Shown here in pieces: positions 16,400 through 27,288 of a stretch of 64,000 nt of DNA; the stretch's first letter is position 1; every line of letters starts with the position of its first letter. Below the pieces are notes generated by a model. It did not search any database. It was not told the origin of the DNA and saw nothing but the letters and a program-made list of their open reading frames with translations. A program made the translations under genes and the position numbers. The stretch covers positions 434,001 through 498,000 of the forward strand of contig NZ_JACSQM010000001.1 in assembly GCF_014836645.1 (NCBI RefSeq), written 5' to 3'. This DNA comes from Fictibacillus norfolkensis. Lineage in GTDB: Bacteria; Bacillota; Bacilli; Bacillales; Fictibacillaceae.

Positions 16400-17194
16400 A
16401 TGAAGAAAAGTTATACAATCTTGCTTCTAATTTGTTTGCTTTCAACGTTTTTGTTTGCTTGCTCAAAAAATGAATCTTCAAAATCAGCCGAGAAGGATCC
16501 CAATGTAGAAATAACAATTTCGGCAGCAGCCAGTTTACAAGATGTATTGAATAAAATTGCGAGCAATTATGAAAAAGAACATCCAAATGTTAAAATTACT
16601 TACAATTTCGGAGGTTCTGGAGCCCTTCAACAGCAAATCTCTAACGGAGCACCTGTTGATCTTTTTTTCTCAGCAGCAGAAGATAAATTTGACCAGCTTA
16701 TTGAAGAAGGACTTATTGAAAAGAAACAAGAAACAGATCTTGTTGGAAACGAGTTGGTCCTTGTCGTTAGAAAAGATTCCTCACAAGACATTAAACGTTT
16801 CGAAGATTTAATAGCGGTCAAAAAGATAGCAATCGGTACTCCTGAAACAGTTCCAGCAGGCCAATATGCCGCAGAAACACTAGAGAACTTAGGTTTAATT
16901 AAGAAAGTTGAAAAGAAAATCGTTTATGCAAAAGACGTTCGTCAAGTACTTACATACGTAGAAACGGGTAATGTCGATGCTGGTATTGTCTATAAGACTG
17001 ATGCAATGACCTCATCTAAAGTAAAAGTAGCTGCTGTTGCTAACAAAGATACACATGCATCCATTATTTATCCTGTAGGTGTACTAAAAGAAACTCCGCA
17101 CAAGAAAGAAGCAGAACGATTCTTTGACTATTTGCAAAATGACGCAGCCTTAAAAACGTTTGTAGAGTTTGGATTTAAAAAGATCGAAAAATAG
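16400..17194 (+). CDS. modA: Molybdate-type ABC transporter substrate-binding lipoprotein ModA
   Basis: 264 residues with a lipoprotein signal (MKKSYTILLLICLLSTFLFAC, lipobox LFAC). The ModA fold is clear: ITISAAASLQDVLNKIASNYEKEHPNVKITYNFGGSGALQQQISNGAPVDLFFSAAEDK, with oxyanion-binding serines of SAAASL and GGSGAL, then ETVPAGQYAAETL and VETGNVDAGIVYKTDA. It binds molybdate or tungstate for import. The ATG at 16400 follows GAGGAGAG; a GTG at 16385 is worse. No modB or modC follows: sufB converges from the other side. The permease must be elsewhere or shared. Confidence 0.9.
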   Translation: MKKSYTILLLICLLSTFLFACSKNESSKSAEKDPNVEITISAAASLQDVLNKIASNYEKEHPNVKITYNFGGSGALQQQISNGAPVDLFFSAAEDKFDQLIEEGLIEKKQETDLVGNELVLVVRKDSSQDIKRFEDLIAVKKIAIGTPETVPAGQYAAETLENLGLIKKVEKKIVYAKDVRQVLTYVETGNVDAGIVYKTDAMTSSKVKVAAVANKDTHASIIYPVGVLKETPHKKEAERFFDYLQNDAALKTFVEFGFKKIEK

Positions 17195-17226
17195 TTCACA
17201 TACATTTGATAGTGCTCAACACACAT

Positions 17227-17260
17227 AAAAGCCTTGGTGTTTATAAACACCAAGGCTTTT
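17227..17260. terminator. Bidirectional terminator between modA and sufB
   Basis: A 34-base perfect palindrome with A-run and T-run at its ends (arms AAAAGCCTTGGTGTTTA). Confidence 0.92.
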
Positions 17261-17265
17261 CTTAA

Positions 17266-18663
17266 TTATCCGATAGAACCTTCCATCTCGAACTTGATCA
17301 GACGGTTCATCTCTACTGCATATTCCATTGGAAGTTCTTTCGTAAACGGCTCGATGAAGCCCATTACGATCATTTCCGTTGCTTCTTGTTCAGAAACACC
17401 ACGACTCATAAGGTAGAACAACTGATCTTCAGAAACTTTGGATACAGTCGCTTCATGCTCTAAAGTGATGTTGTTGTTAAGAATCTCATTGTACGGAATC
17501 GTATCTGAAGTGGATTGGTTATCCATGATCAGTGTATCACACTTGATGTTGGATTTAGATCCATCAGATTTACGTCCGAAATGAGCGATACCACGGTATG
17601 TTACTTTACCGCCATGCTTAGAGATCGACTTCGACACGATAGTAGAAGAACAGTCTGGTGCTAAGTGCAATACTTTTGCTCCAGCATCTTGGTGCTGTCC
17701 TTTACCAGCGATCGCGATAGAAAGGATCGTACCTTTCGCACCACGGCCTTTCATGATAACTGCCGGGTATTTCATCGTTAAACGTGATCCGATGTTTCCA
17801 TCTACCCATTCCATCGTTGCGTTCTCTTCAGCAACTGCACGCTTCGTAACTAGGTTGTAGATGTTGTTTGCCCAGTTTTGAATCGTTGTATAACGGCAGT
17901 AAGCGTTCTTTTTAACGATGATTTCTACAACCGCACTATGAAGTGAGTTTGTAGAATAAACGGGTGCTGTACATCCTTCTACGTAGTGTACAGAGCTATC
18001 TTCATCTGCAATAATCAGCGTACGTTCAAACTGACCCATGTTTTCAGAGTTAATTCGGAAGTATGCTTGAAGTGGAGTATCACATTTAACGCCTTTTGGT
18101 ACGTAAATGAAAGATCCACCAGACCAAACTGCAGAGTTAAGTGCTGAGAACTTATTATCAGTTGGCGGAATGATCGTTCCAAAATGCTCACGGAAGATCT
18201 CTTCGTGCTCTTTTAAAGCCGTATCCGTATCTGTGAAAAGAATACCTAAGTCAGAAAGGTCTTCTTTCATGTTGTGGTATACAACCTCTGATTCATACTG
18301 TGCAGATACACCTGCAAGGTATTTCTGTTCAGCTTCTGGAATTCCTAGCTTGTCAAAAGTCGCTTTAATTTCAGCAGGCACTTCATCCCAAGACTTCTCA
18401 GATTTCTCAGATGGCTTAACATAATACGTAATATCATCAAAGTTTAAGTCCTTCATGTCTCCGCCCCATTGTGGCATTGGCATCTTATAGAACTGCTCTA
18501 ATGACTTCAAACGGAATTCAAGCATCCATTCAGGCTCGTTCTTCATGCGGGAGATCTCTTCTACGATCTCTTTTGTTAACCCACGCTTCGATCTGAAAAT
18601 GGAAACGTCTTTATCTCTAAAACCATATTTATATTCGCCGATATCCGGCATTTTCTTAGCCAT
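17266..18663 (-). CDS. sufB: Fe-S cluster assembly protein SufB
   Basis: 465 residues with the SufB pattern [15 protein letters not shown] at the N-terminus, the beta-helix core ([26 protein letters not shown]) and C-terminal [37 protein letters not shown]. SufB forms the SufBC2D scaffold on which clusters are built. It is the last gene of sufCDSUB, the order seen in B. subtilis. Confidence 0.96.
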   Translation of the reverse strand: MAKKMPDIGEYKYGFRDKDVSIFRSKRGLTKEIVEEISRMKNEPEWMLEFRLKSLEQFYKMPMPQWGGDMKDLNFDDITYYVKPSEKSEKSWDEVPAEIKATFDKLGIPEAEQKYLAGVSAQYESEVVYHNMKEDLSDLGILFTDTDTALKEHEEIFREHFGTIIPPTDNKFSALNSAVWSGGSFIYVPKGVKCDTPLQAYFRINSENMGQFERTLIIADEDSSVHYVEGCTAPVYSTNSLHSAVVEIIVKKNAYCRYTTIQNWANNIYNLVTKRAVAEENATMEWVDGNIGSRLTMKYPAVIMKGRGAKGTILSIAIAGKGQHQDAGAKVLHLAPDCSSTIVSKSISKHGGKVTYRGIAHFGRKSDGSKSNIKCDTLIMDNQSTSDTIPYNEILNNNITLEHEATVSKVSEDQLFYLMSRGVSEQEATEMIVMGFIEPFTKELPMEYAVEMNRLIKFEMEGSIG

Positions 18664-18717
18664 TACAGAATCCCTCCTTACTGGATTGGCACTCTTTAAC
18701 TCATTTTCAAAAGGAAC

Positions 18718-21672
<2,955 letters not shown>

Positions 21673-21691
21673 GTATAGTCCCCCTTAATGC

Positions 21692-22477
21692 TTACGCTTC
21701 TTGACCAACAGTTTCGTCTTTAATTCCTAACTCTTCTTTAATCCAGTCGTACCCTTCAGCTTCTAGACGTTGAGCTAATTCAGGTCCACCAGATTTTACA
21801 ATACGCCCTTGCATCATCACGTGTACTTTATCAGGAGTGATGTAGTTCAATAGACGTTGGTAGTGAGTGATGATCAAGCAACCGAAATCCGGGTTGCGCA
21901 TTTCGTTAACACCTTTAGCTACTACTTTAAGAGCATCGATATCAAGTCCTGAATCGATCTCATCAAGGATTGCTAATTTTGGCTCAAGCATCATCAATTG
22001 TAGAATCTCATTACGTTTCTTTTCTCCACCTGAGAATCCCTCGTTTAAGTAGCGGTGAGCAAACGCGTTGTCCATCTCAAGATGATCCATCTTTTTATCT
22101 AACTCACGGATAAATTTCATTAGAGAAATTTCGTCGCCTTCTTCACGCTTAGCATTGATAGCAGAACGTAGGAAATCAGCATTTGTAATACCGCTTACTT
22201 CTGATGGGTACTGCATAGCTAAGAAAAGACCCGCTTGCGCACGCTCATCAACTTCCATCTCTAAAAGATCTTCTCCGTTGAACGTAACTTTACCAGAAGT
22301 TACTTCATATTTCGGGTGTCCCATTAACGCTGCAGAAAGAGTAGACTTTCCTGTTCCGTTAGGTCCCATGATTGCATGGATTTCTCCACCATTTATTTCG
22401 AGATCTAAACCTTTAATAATCTCTTTATCTTCAATAGATACACGAAGATCTTCAATCTTTAAATTAGGTGCTGACAT
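21692..22477 (-). CDS. sufC: Fe-S assembly ATPase SufC
   Basis: 261 residues. Walker A GPNGTGKST, signature SGGEKKRNEI, Walker B LAILDEIDSGLD and switch histidine ITHYQRLL are present. SufC is the soluble ABC-type ATPase that drives rearrangement of SufBD. It is the first gene of the suf operon on the minus strand. Upstream (22505-22565) repeated GAGAAT words may mark an operator, but no established box is recognised. Confidence 0.96.
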   Translation of the reverse strand: MSAPNLKIEDLRVSIEDKEIIKGLDLEINGGEIHAIMGPNGTGKSTLSAALMGHPKYEVTSGKVTFNGEDLLEMEVDERAQAGLFLAMQYPSEVSGITNADFLRSAINAKREEGDEISLMKFIRELDKKMDHLEMDNAFAHRYLNEGFSGGEKKRNEILQLMMLEPKLAILDEIDSGLDIDALKVVAKGVNEMRNPDFGCLIITHYQRLLNYITPDKVHVMMQGRIVKSGGPELAQRLEAEGYDWIKEELGIKDETVGQEA

Positions 22478-22651
22478 AATACAACCTCCATTAAGAAATC
22501 ATTCTTAAGATTTTGATAAAAGGCACAAAATAGCCATTCTCAATTTATTCTCATTCTAATCTTATAACAAATGAAATGTATGTTCAAGGGAACGAGCTGT
22601 TTACTTTTCCATTGTTGTCATTTAAATTGTTCATCAGTCACAATATTTGAA

Positions 22652-22705
22652 AAAAGGCTGACTCATGAGGCGGTAAACCACCTTATGAATCAGCCTTTTG
22701 TAATT
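22652..22705 (-). terminator. Terminator after the small gene at 22.7 kb
   Basis: AAAAGGCTGA pairs with TCAGCCTTTT, with further pairing inside (AGG-GGT/ACC-CCT). The minus strand ends in a TTTTTT run, so it serves a leftward transcript. Confidence 0.75.
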
Positions 22706-22718
22706 TTATGTTCATATG

Positions 22719-22907
22719 TTACGGCGTATGGTTTCTATTTGCATCTGCCGCTATTTCTAATCCTTTTTTGTATTCCTTATCTCGGACCTTCTCAACGTCT
22801 AACCTTTTTTCCAAATCCCTCTCATACTCTGCAAAACCACAGCCATGTGACTGGTGCATTGCTTTTTCCATCTCGGACGTATGTTTTACTTTAATGGGGT
22901 GGATAAT
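22719..22907 (-). CDS. Small protein of unknown function, possible ATT start
   Basis: On the minus strand an open frame reads MEKAMHQSHGCGFAEYERDL, then EKRLDVEKVRDKEYKKGLEIAADANRNHTP. It may start at the ATG at 22871 (no ribosome site), or 12 codons earlier at an ATT at 22907, 7 bases after AAAGGA. A TGA closes the frame further up. Only ATT then fits the ribosome site, a rare start codon. A leftward terminator follows 13 bases past the stop. The protein is hydrophilic, charged and probably helical. No family recognised. Confidence 0.45.
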   Translation of the reverse strand: MIHPIKVKHTSEMEKAMHQSHGCGFAEYERDLEKRLDVEKVRDKEYKKGLEIAADANRNHTP

Positions 22908-22909
22908 GA

Positions 22910-23134
22910 ATCAATCCTTTCAAAGTTAAAGTTATTTACTAATGTTAGCGTATCAGCAACACATATTTTGCTCAATCCGTTATCCGAGTGAAATCACCCT
23001 GCATACACTTGCATAATGATTTCTATTGAAAACAGATGTGACGTTCTATGTTATCCTGCTAAATGCGCTACATTACTTCCATTACCTTTTAGGATGATTT
23101 CAAAACACGAAAATTGTGGAAATTAGACATTTAA
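22910..23134. other. Intergenic stretch without recognised features
   Basis: AT-rich sequence between the small gene and yurZ. No convincing promoter, hairpin or reading frame was seen. Confidence 0.4.
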
Positions 23135-23515
23135 TTAATGACGAGGCTTATTTAATTCCTTAATGCACTCTTGAACAAGGGTCACACCTTGGCTCATAGC
23201 CGCTCCTCCACCAAATGCAGCAGAAACTCCTACAGTCTCAAGAATTTCATTTTCTGAACACCCTTGATCTAAACATCCTTTTGTATGGTAGATAATACAG
23301 TACTCATCTTGCGAATAGATGCTGATGCCTAACGCGATCAACTGCTTATACTTCTCTGAGATCTCGCCCTCTTTAAAACAATGGCGGGTAAATTCATTAT
23401 AAGCATGGGTAAGTTCAGGCATGTTCTCATTATATTTCCCTAAACCTTCTTTATAGCGGATTAGGTGATATTGCGTTGAATTCGATCCTGGTAGCGGCTG
23501 CTCTTCTTGTTTCAT
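23135..23515 (-). CDS. yurZ: Carboxymuconolactone decarboxylase-family protein YurZ
   Basis: About 126 residues of the AhpD/CMD fold. The region that in AhpD carries the CxxC redox pair reads DEYCIIYHTKGCLDQGCSENEILETVGVSAAFGGGAAM: the first cysteine and the histidine are kept but the second cysteine position is Y. A classical AhpD disulfide reaction is therefore doubtful. The ATG at 23515 follows AGGAGTG at 7 bases. Position between sufC and metQ is that of B. subtilis yurZ. Confidence 0.78.
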   Translation of the reverse strand: MKQEEQPLPGSNSTQYHLIRYKEGLGKYNENMPELTHAYNEFTRHCFKEGEISEKYKQLIALGISIYSQDEYCIIYHTKGCLDQGCSENEILETVGVSAAFGGGAAMSQGVTLVQECIKELNKPRH

Positions 23516-23606
23516 TCCATTCACTCCTGTCAAAATAGTAAACAGGTTTAGTATGAGTTATTCAGAAGCCGGTTATGTAATAAACTTTCTTAAGTTTTTT
23601 TGTCGA

Positions 23607-23700
23607 AAAGCCTATAAATGATATGGAAGGACTATAAAAAATTTTGTAGGCCTATAAATGGAATCGCAGGGTCTATAAGTTAGTTTGGAGGACTATAACG
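23607..23700. repeat. 20-nt periodic array B (core CTATAA)
   Basis: CTATAA begins at 23612, 23632, 23652, 23673 and 23693, steps of 20, 20, 21 and 20. GG usually stands two or three bases before each core (GGACTATAA, GGCCTATAA, GGGTCTATAA, GGACTATAA). Spacers are dissimilar. The array lies between yurZ and the metQ terminator. Confidence 0.82.
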
Positions 23701-23721
23701 TGTTGTTGATCGATTTTTACT

Positions 23722-23760
23722 CAAAAAAAGAACTGACTTTAACATCAAAGTCAGTTCTCT
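23722..23760 (-). terminator. metNPQ terminator
   Basis: AGAACTGACTTT pairs with AAAGTCAGTTCT around ACATC-type loop; on the minus strand TTTTTTTGAG follows. Confidence 0.88.
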
Positions 23761-23768
23761 ATAGAGGA

Positions 23769-24587
23769 TTATTTTGTTACCGGCACTACTGCCCCTTCAT
23801 ATTTCTTCTTAATGAAATCTTGAATCTCTTTAGAACGAAGAGCTTCTACTAGCGCTTTAACAGATTTCTTGTCTTTATCTCCTTCACGCACCGCGATGAT
23901 GTTTACGAATGGAGAGTCAGATCCTTCTAATGCGATCGCATCTTTTTGAGGATTTAATCCAGCATCGATCGCGTAGTTTGTGTTGATCAGAACCGCATCG
24001 CCTTCACCGTTCTTAAATGCTTTTGGAAGCATTCCTGCATCAACGTCTGCTTTAAATTTAAGCTTCTTAGGATTTTCAACAACATCTTTAATCTGTGCCT
24101 CTGCTCCGGCACCTTCTTTCACTTTGATCAAGCCTTCTTTTTCAAGTAAGCCAAGCATACGGCCGTGATCTGCTACAGAGTTAGACATGATGATCGTTGC
24201 GCCTTCAGGTAGTTCATCCAGTGATTTGTATTTTTTTGAATAGATACCGATCGGCTCAAGGTGAATGCCACCCGCGTTCTCGAATTTGTATCCATGATCT
24301 TTCATTTGAGACTCTAAATATGGAACGTGCTGAAAGTAGTTCGCACCGATTTCTTTTTCATCTAAAGATTTGTTCGGCAATACATAATCTTGGAACGTTT
24401 TAATCTCAAGTTCAATGCCTTTTTCTTTCAAAAGAGGTTTTGCTTCTTCCAAGATTTCAGCATGTGGTACGTTTGAAGCACCTACAATGATCTTCTCGTC
24501 GCTTATACCGCCTTCAGTTTTGTTCCCGCAAGCAGCAAGTGCTGCAACAAGAACGGTTAATACAAGAACAGATAATACTTTTTTCAT
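23769..24587 (-). CDS. metQ: Methionine ABC transporter substrate-binding lipoprotein MetQ
   Basis: 272 residues with a lipoprotein signal (VLVLTVLVAALAACGN). NlpA/MetQ blocks: IIVGASNVPHAEILEEAKPLLKEKGIELEIKTFQDYVLPNKSLDEKEIGANYFQHVPYLE, MLPKAFKNGEGDAVLINTNYAIDAGLNP and DSPFVNIIAVREGD. It captures methionine at the outer face of the membrane. Last gene of metNPQ under SAM riboswitch control. Confidence 0.94.
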   Translation of the reverse strand: MKKVLSVLVLTVLVAALAACGNKTEGGISDEKIIVGASNVPHAEILEEAKPLLKEKGIELEIKTFQDYVLPNKSLDEKEIGANYFQHVPYLESQMKDHGYKFENAGGIHLEPIGIYSKKYKSLDELPEGATIIMSNSVADHGRMLGLLEKEGLIKVKEGAGAEAQIKDVVENPKKLKFKADVDAGMLPKAFKNGEGDAVLINTNYAIDAGLNPQKDAIALEGSDSPFVNIIAVREGDKDKKSVKALVEALRSKEIQDFIKKKYEGAVVPVTK

Positions 24588-24616
24588 ATGAACTTCCTCC
24601 TTGTTGTTAAAAACAA

Positions 24617-25285
24617 TTATCTCTTATCTAACGAAGTTGTAATTCGATCACCGATCCATTGGATGACGAAGACGATAACTAAGATGAGTGCTGTTGAAAT
24701 CAACGTAACATCCGCATTGTCTCTTTGGTAACCTTCCATGTAAGCCAAGTTTCCTAAGCCGCCAGCACCAACAACTCCAGCCATTGCCGTATAACTTACT
24801 AGTGCGATCGCAGTAACAGTGATTCCTGAAACAAGAGCCGGAGTGCTTTCTGGAATTAGAACTTTAAATATAATCTGAGCATTTGTAGCACCCATTGATT
24901 TGGCCGCTTCAATAACCCCTTTATTAATCTCTCTCAAAGCGATCTCTACCATACGTGCATAAAATGGTGCAGCACCTACGATAAGAGCAGGTAGAGCTGC
25001 TTCAGCTCCTAGCATCGTTCCTACGATCAAGCGTGTAAATGGAATCAATAAGATGATTAAGATAATAAACGGAATCGACCGAAATACGTTAACGATTATG
25101 GCAATGACACTATTTAAGAACTTATTTCCCCACAGGTTTCCAGGCGACGTTAAAAATAACGCCAAACCAAGAGCAAGCCCTAGAAAAAATGTAATGACCA
25201 CTGAGATTGCAGACATATACAATGTTTCTTTTGTCGCTTCTAATAGAACGTCCCACTGTACGTTTGGGAACCATGTACTAAGCAT
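24617..25285 (-). CDS. metP: Methionine ABC transporter permease MetP/MetI
   Basis: 222 residues, about five membrane helices. The EAA loop VEIALREINKGVIEAAKSMGATNAQIIFKVLIPES contacts the ATPase MetN. Typical FRSIPFIILIILLIPFTR segment near TM3. It overlaps metN by 8 bases. Confidence 0.94.
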   Translation of the reverse strand: MLSTWFPNVQWDVLLEATKETLYMSAISVVITFFLGLALGLALFLTSPGNLWGNKFLNSVIAIIVNVFRSIPFIILIILLIPFTRLIVGTMLGAEAALPALIVGAAPFYARMVEIALREINKGVIEAAKSMGATNAQIIFKVLIPESTPALVSGITVTAIALVSYTAMAGVVGAGGLGNLAYMEGYQRDNADVTLISTALILVIVFVIQWIGDRITTSLDKR

Positions 25286-26303
25286 TATGAATCACCTCTA
25301 CTTCAACCTGCACACTGTTTAAGAACTCCATAGCACGAGCTAGTGCAGATTCTGTACCTTTTATCTGAATAAACAACGTCCCGTAAGGTCCATTCTGAGT
25401 TTGTGTAATCTTACCTTGAAGAATATTAACATCCACTTCATACTTACGAATCAGTTCCGTAATTAATGGTTGACCAGCTCGTCCACCGATAAAAGTCAGC
25501 TGAACGATGCGTCCTTCAGGAAATTCAGTAATGAATTGTTTAATCGTATCTACTGTTTCTTCAGGTTCTGTTACTTGTTTCACAAAATCCTTCGTGATTG
25601 GTTCTGTCGGGTTTTTGAAGACATTTAATACATCGCCTTCTTCTACGACTCTCCCTTGCTCCATTACAGCAACACGGTGACAGATCTTTCTGATCACATG
25701 CATCTCATGTGTAATAAGAACGATTGTCAGATCTAATTTTTGATTGATCTCAACCAGCAGATCCAGGATGCTGTCGGTTGTTTTAGGATCAAGTGCTGAA
25801 GTTGCTTCATCACATAAAAGTACTTTGGGCTCATTAGCAAGAGCACGCGCAATACCTACACGCTGCTTTTGCCCACCACTTAGCTGCGACGGATAGGAAC
25901 CACCACGACCTTCCAATCCAACAAGGTCGATCAACTCATCAACGCGTTGTTTGATCTTAGCTTTTGGATAACCCGCGATTTCAAGAGGAAACGCAATGTT
26001 TTCTCTAACTGTGCGAGACCATAACAAGTTAAAGTGCTGAAAGATCATTGAGATTTCTTGTCTAGCCTCTCTTAATTTTTTCGGTGACAGTTCAGACATG
26101 TTTTTGCCGCCGATCGTAACCGTACCGCTAGTCGGGCGCTCCAACATATTAAGGATTCGAATCAGTGTACTTTTACCCGCACCACTGTAACCGATGATTC
26201 CGTATATTTCTCCTTGCTTTATGTTTAAATCTACCGTATCAACAGCCTTTACTTCACCATCTTTGGTTTGAAAGACTTTACGGACTGACTGTAAATTAAT
26301 CAA
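25278..26303 (-). CDS. metN: Methionine ABC transporter ATP-binding protein MetN
   Basis: 341 residues. Walker A GYSGAGKST, signature LSGGQKQR, Walker B VLLCDEATSALDP and ITHEMHVI. The C-terminal 100 residues (IVQLTFIGGRAGQPLITELIRKYEVDVNILQGKITQ) form the NIL regulatory domain that senses methionine. First structural gene after the SAM-I riboswitch; a MITE-like repeat lies between the switch and the gene. Confidence 0.95.
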   Translation of the reverse strand: MINLQSVRKVFQTKDGEVKAVDTVDLNIKQGEIYGIIGYSGAGKSTLIRILNMLERPTSGTVTIGGKNMSELSPKKLREARQEISMIFQHFNLLWSRTVRENIAFPLEIAGYPKAKIKQRVDELIDLVGLEGRGGSYPSQLSGGQKQRVGIARALANEPKVLLCDEATSALDPKTTDSILDLLVEINQKLDLTIVLITHEMHVIRKICHRVAVMEQGRVVEEGDVLNVFKNPTEPITKDFVKQVTEPEETVDTIKQFITEFPEGRIVQLTFIGGRAGQPLITELIRKYEVDVNILQGKITQTQNGPYGTLFIQIKGTESALARAMEFLNSVQVEVEVIHNA

Positions 26304-26354
26304 GTTTCTTACCTCATTTCTTGTCTAAATAATGCTTTCTTTTTAGTAATCAAT

Positions 26355-26508
26355 GTTGTTCTTGAAAGTGGCTGATTTCCGTTTCAGGTTGCTCGCTTTC
26401 CGGGGGGCGTGCGGTGAGCCACACTGTGCTTCGCACTATAGGTGTCTCACCTGTCCCGCTGATCCCCCAGGAGTCTCGCACCTTCCACTACAATCAGCTT
26501 TTCAAAGA
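26355..26508. repeat. MITE-like interspersed repeat, copy 3, inside the met leader
   Basis: In inverse orientation relative to copies 1 and 2: tgttgttcttgaaagtgg, ctgatttccgtttcaggttg, gcggtgagccacac, ggtgtctcacctgtccc, aggagtctcgcacc and ccactacaatcag. It sits downstream of the riboswitch terminator and before metN, so the met mRNA is read through it. Confidence 0.82.
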
Positions 26509-26551
26509 TGATTAGAGAATACCCAAAAGGAATTCTTTTAATAACAGCCAA

Positions 26552-26595
26552 ACAAAAAAATGCCTCTCTGCTTCAATATGAGCAGAAAGGCATAT
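26552..26595 (-). terminator. SAM riboswitch expression-platform terminator
   Basis: On the minus strand ATGCCTTTCTGCT pairs with AGCAGAGAGGCAT and is followed by TTTTTTTG. Confidence 0.88.
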
Positions 26596-26615
26596 TATAT
26601 TCTATGCACGTTCTC

Positions 26616-26745
26616 CTCATCTCCCAAGACTACTTAAAGTCTTGCAGGAATTGGCACCTTTCTAGTTCATCATTCATAAGAATGCAATGATCTAGCGGTT
26701 GCCGGGTTTCATAGGGCCAGTCCCTCCACCTCTCGTGATAAGTAA
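26616..26745 (-). promoter_or_regulatory. SAM-I riboswitch (S box) aptamer
   Basis: Reading the minus strand: CTTATC (P1) then GAGAGGTGGAGGGACTGGCC, TGAAACCCGGCAACC, a variable hairpin, AAGGTGCCAATTCCTGC, the CAAGACT/AGTCTTG hairpin, and GATGAG closing P1. All invariant S-box blocks are present. SAM binding should favour the downstream terminator and turn off metNPQ. Confidence 0.96.
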
Positions 26746-26823
26746 AAAAGTGTTACTTTATTAAGTTAAAGCGATGCATATTTGAATCACTGTGAAGAAT
26801 ATTATCATCCTTGTCGATTCGTG

Positions 26824-27168
26824 TCAAATATTTTTAGCAGTTCGAACTAATACGCCCGCAGATATCTCTTCCCAATGGGAACTCAAGTAAAAAATGGCTT
26901 CCCATTTTAAGCGTTGTCTCAGTGTACCTTGAAACTCAATCATCTCTTGTCTCAATAATGTGCTCAGCTTCATTTTCCCTTCAAGCAACATGGATAGATA
27001 CTTTGGATTCCCTGTAAACGTAACTGTTCTGTTCCTCTCTCCTTCTCTATATTCAATTTTCAGCGTGGTCTCGTTCTTACACTTAAAGCTAGGCTTAACA
27101 GGAATATTATAAAGAGAAAGATATGGACTTTTGGCGATTTGACTTTCGAAGTAACGAATATCCAACAT
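26824..27168 (-). CDS. yusD: YusD-like protein (possible SCP2-like fold)
   Basis: 114 residues beginning MLDIRYFESQIAKSPYLSLYNIPV. The central part (TVTFTGNPKYLSMLLEGKMKLSTLLRQEMIEFQGTLRQRLKW) resembles the sterol-carrier SCP2 pattern, a weak impression. Position next to metN and length agree with B. subtilis YusD. Function unknown. GGGGGGAT precedes the ATG. Confidence 0.65.
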   Translation of the reverse strand: MLDIRYFESQIAKSPYLSLYNIPVKPSFKCKNETTLKIEYREGERNRTVTFTGNPKYLSMLLEGKMKLSTLLRQEMIEFQGTLRQRLKWEAIFYLSSHWEEISAGVLVRTAKNI

Positions 27169-27288
27169 TAAAAATCCCCCCGAATTGGTTGTTACTTCAC
27201 CGATTCTAGAGGAATATTCATATACCTTTATAAACCCTTCGACAGCAATAAGGAATCGTAATTGGTATTACGACACGTTATCTCATAA

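Noticed and set aside
22505..22565. Fur box upstream of sufC
   Set aside because: GAGAAT words repeat but do not make the inverted hexamer or heptamer pattern of a Fur box.
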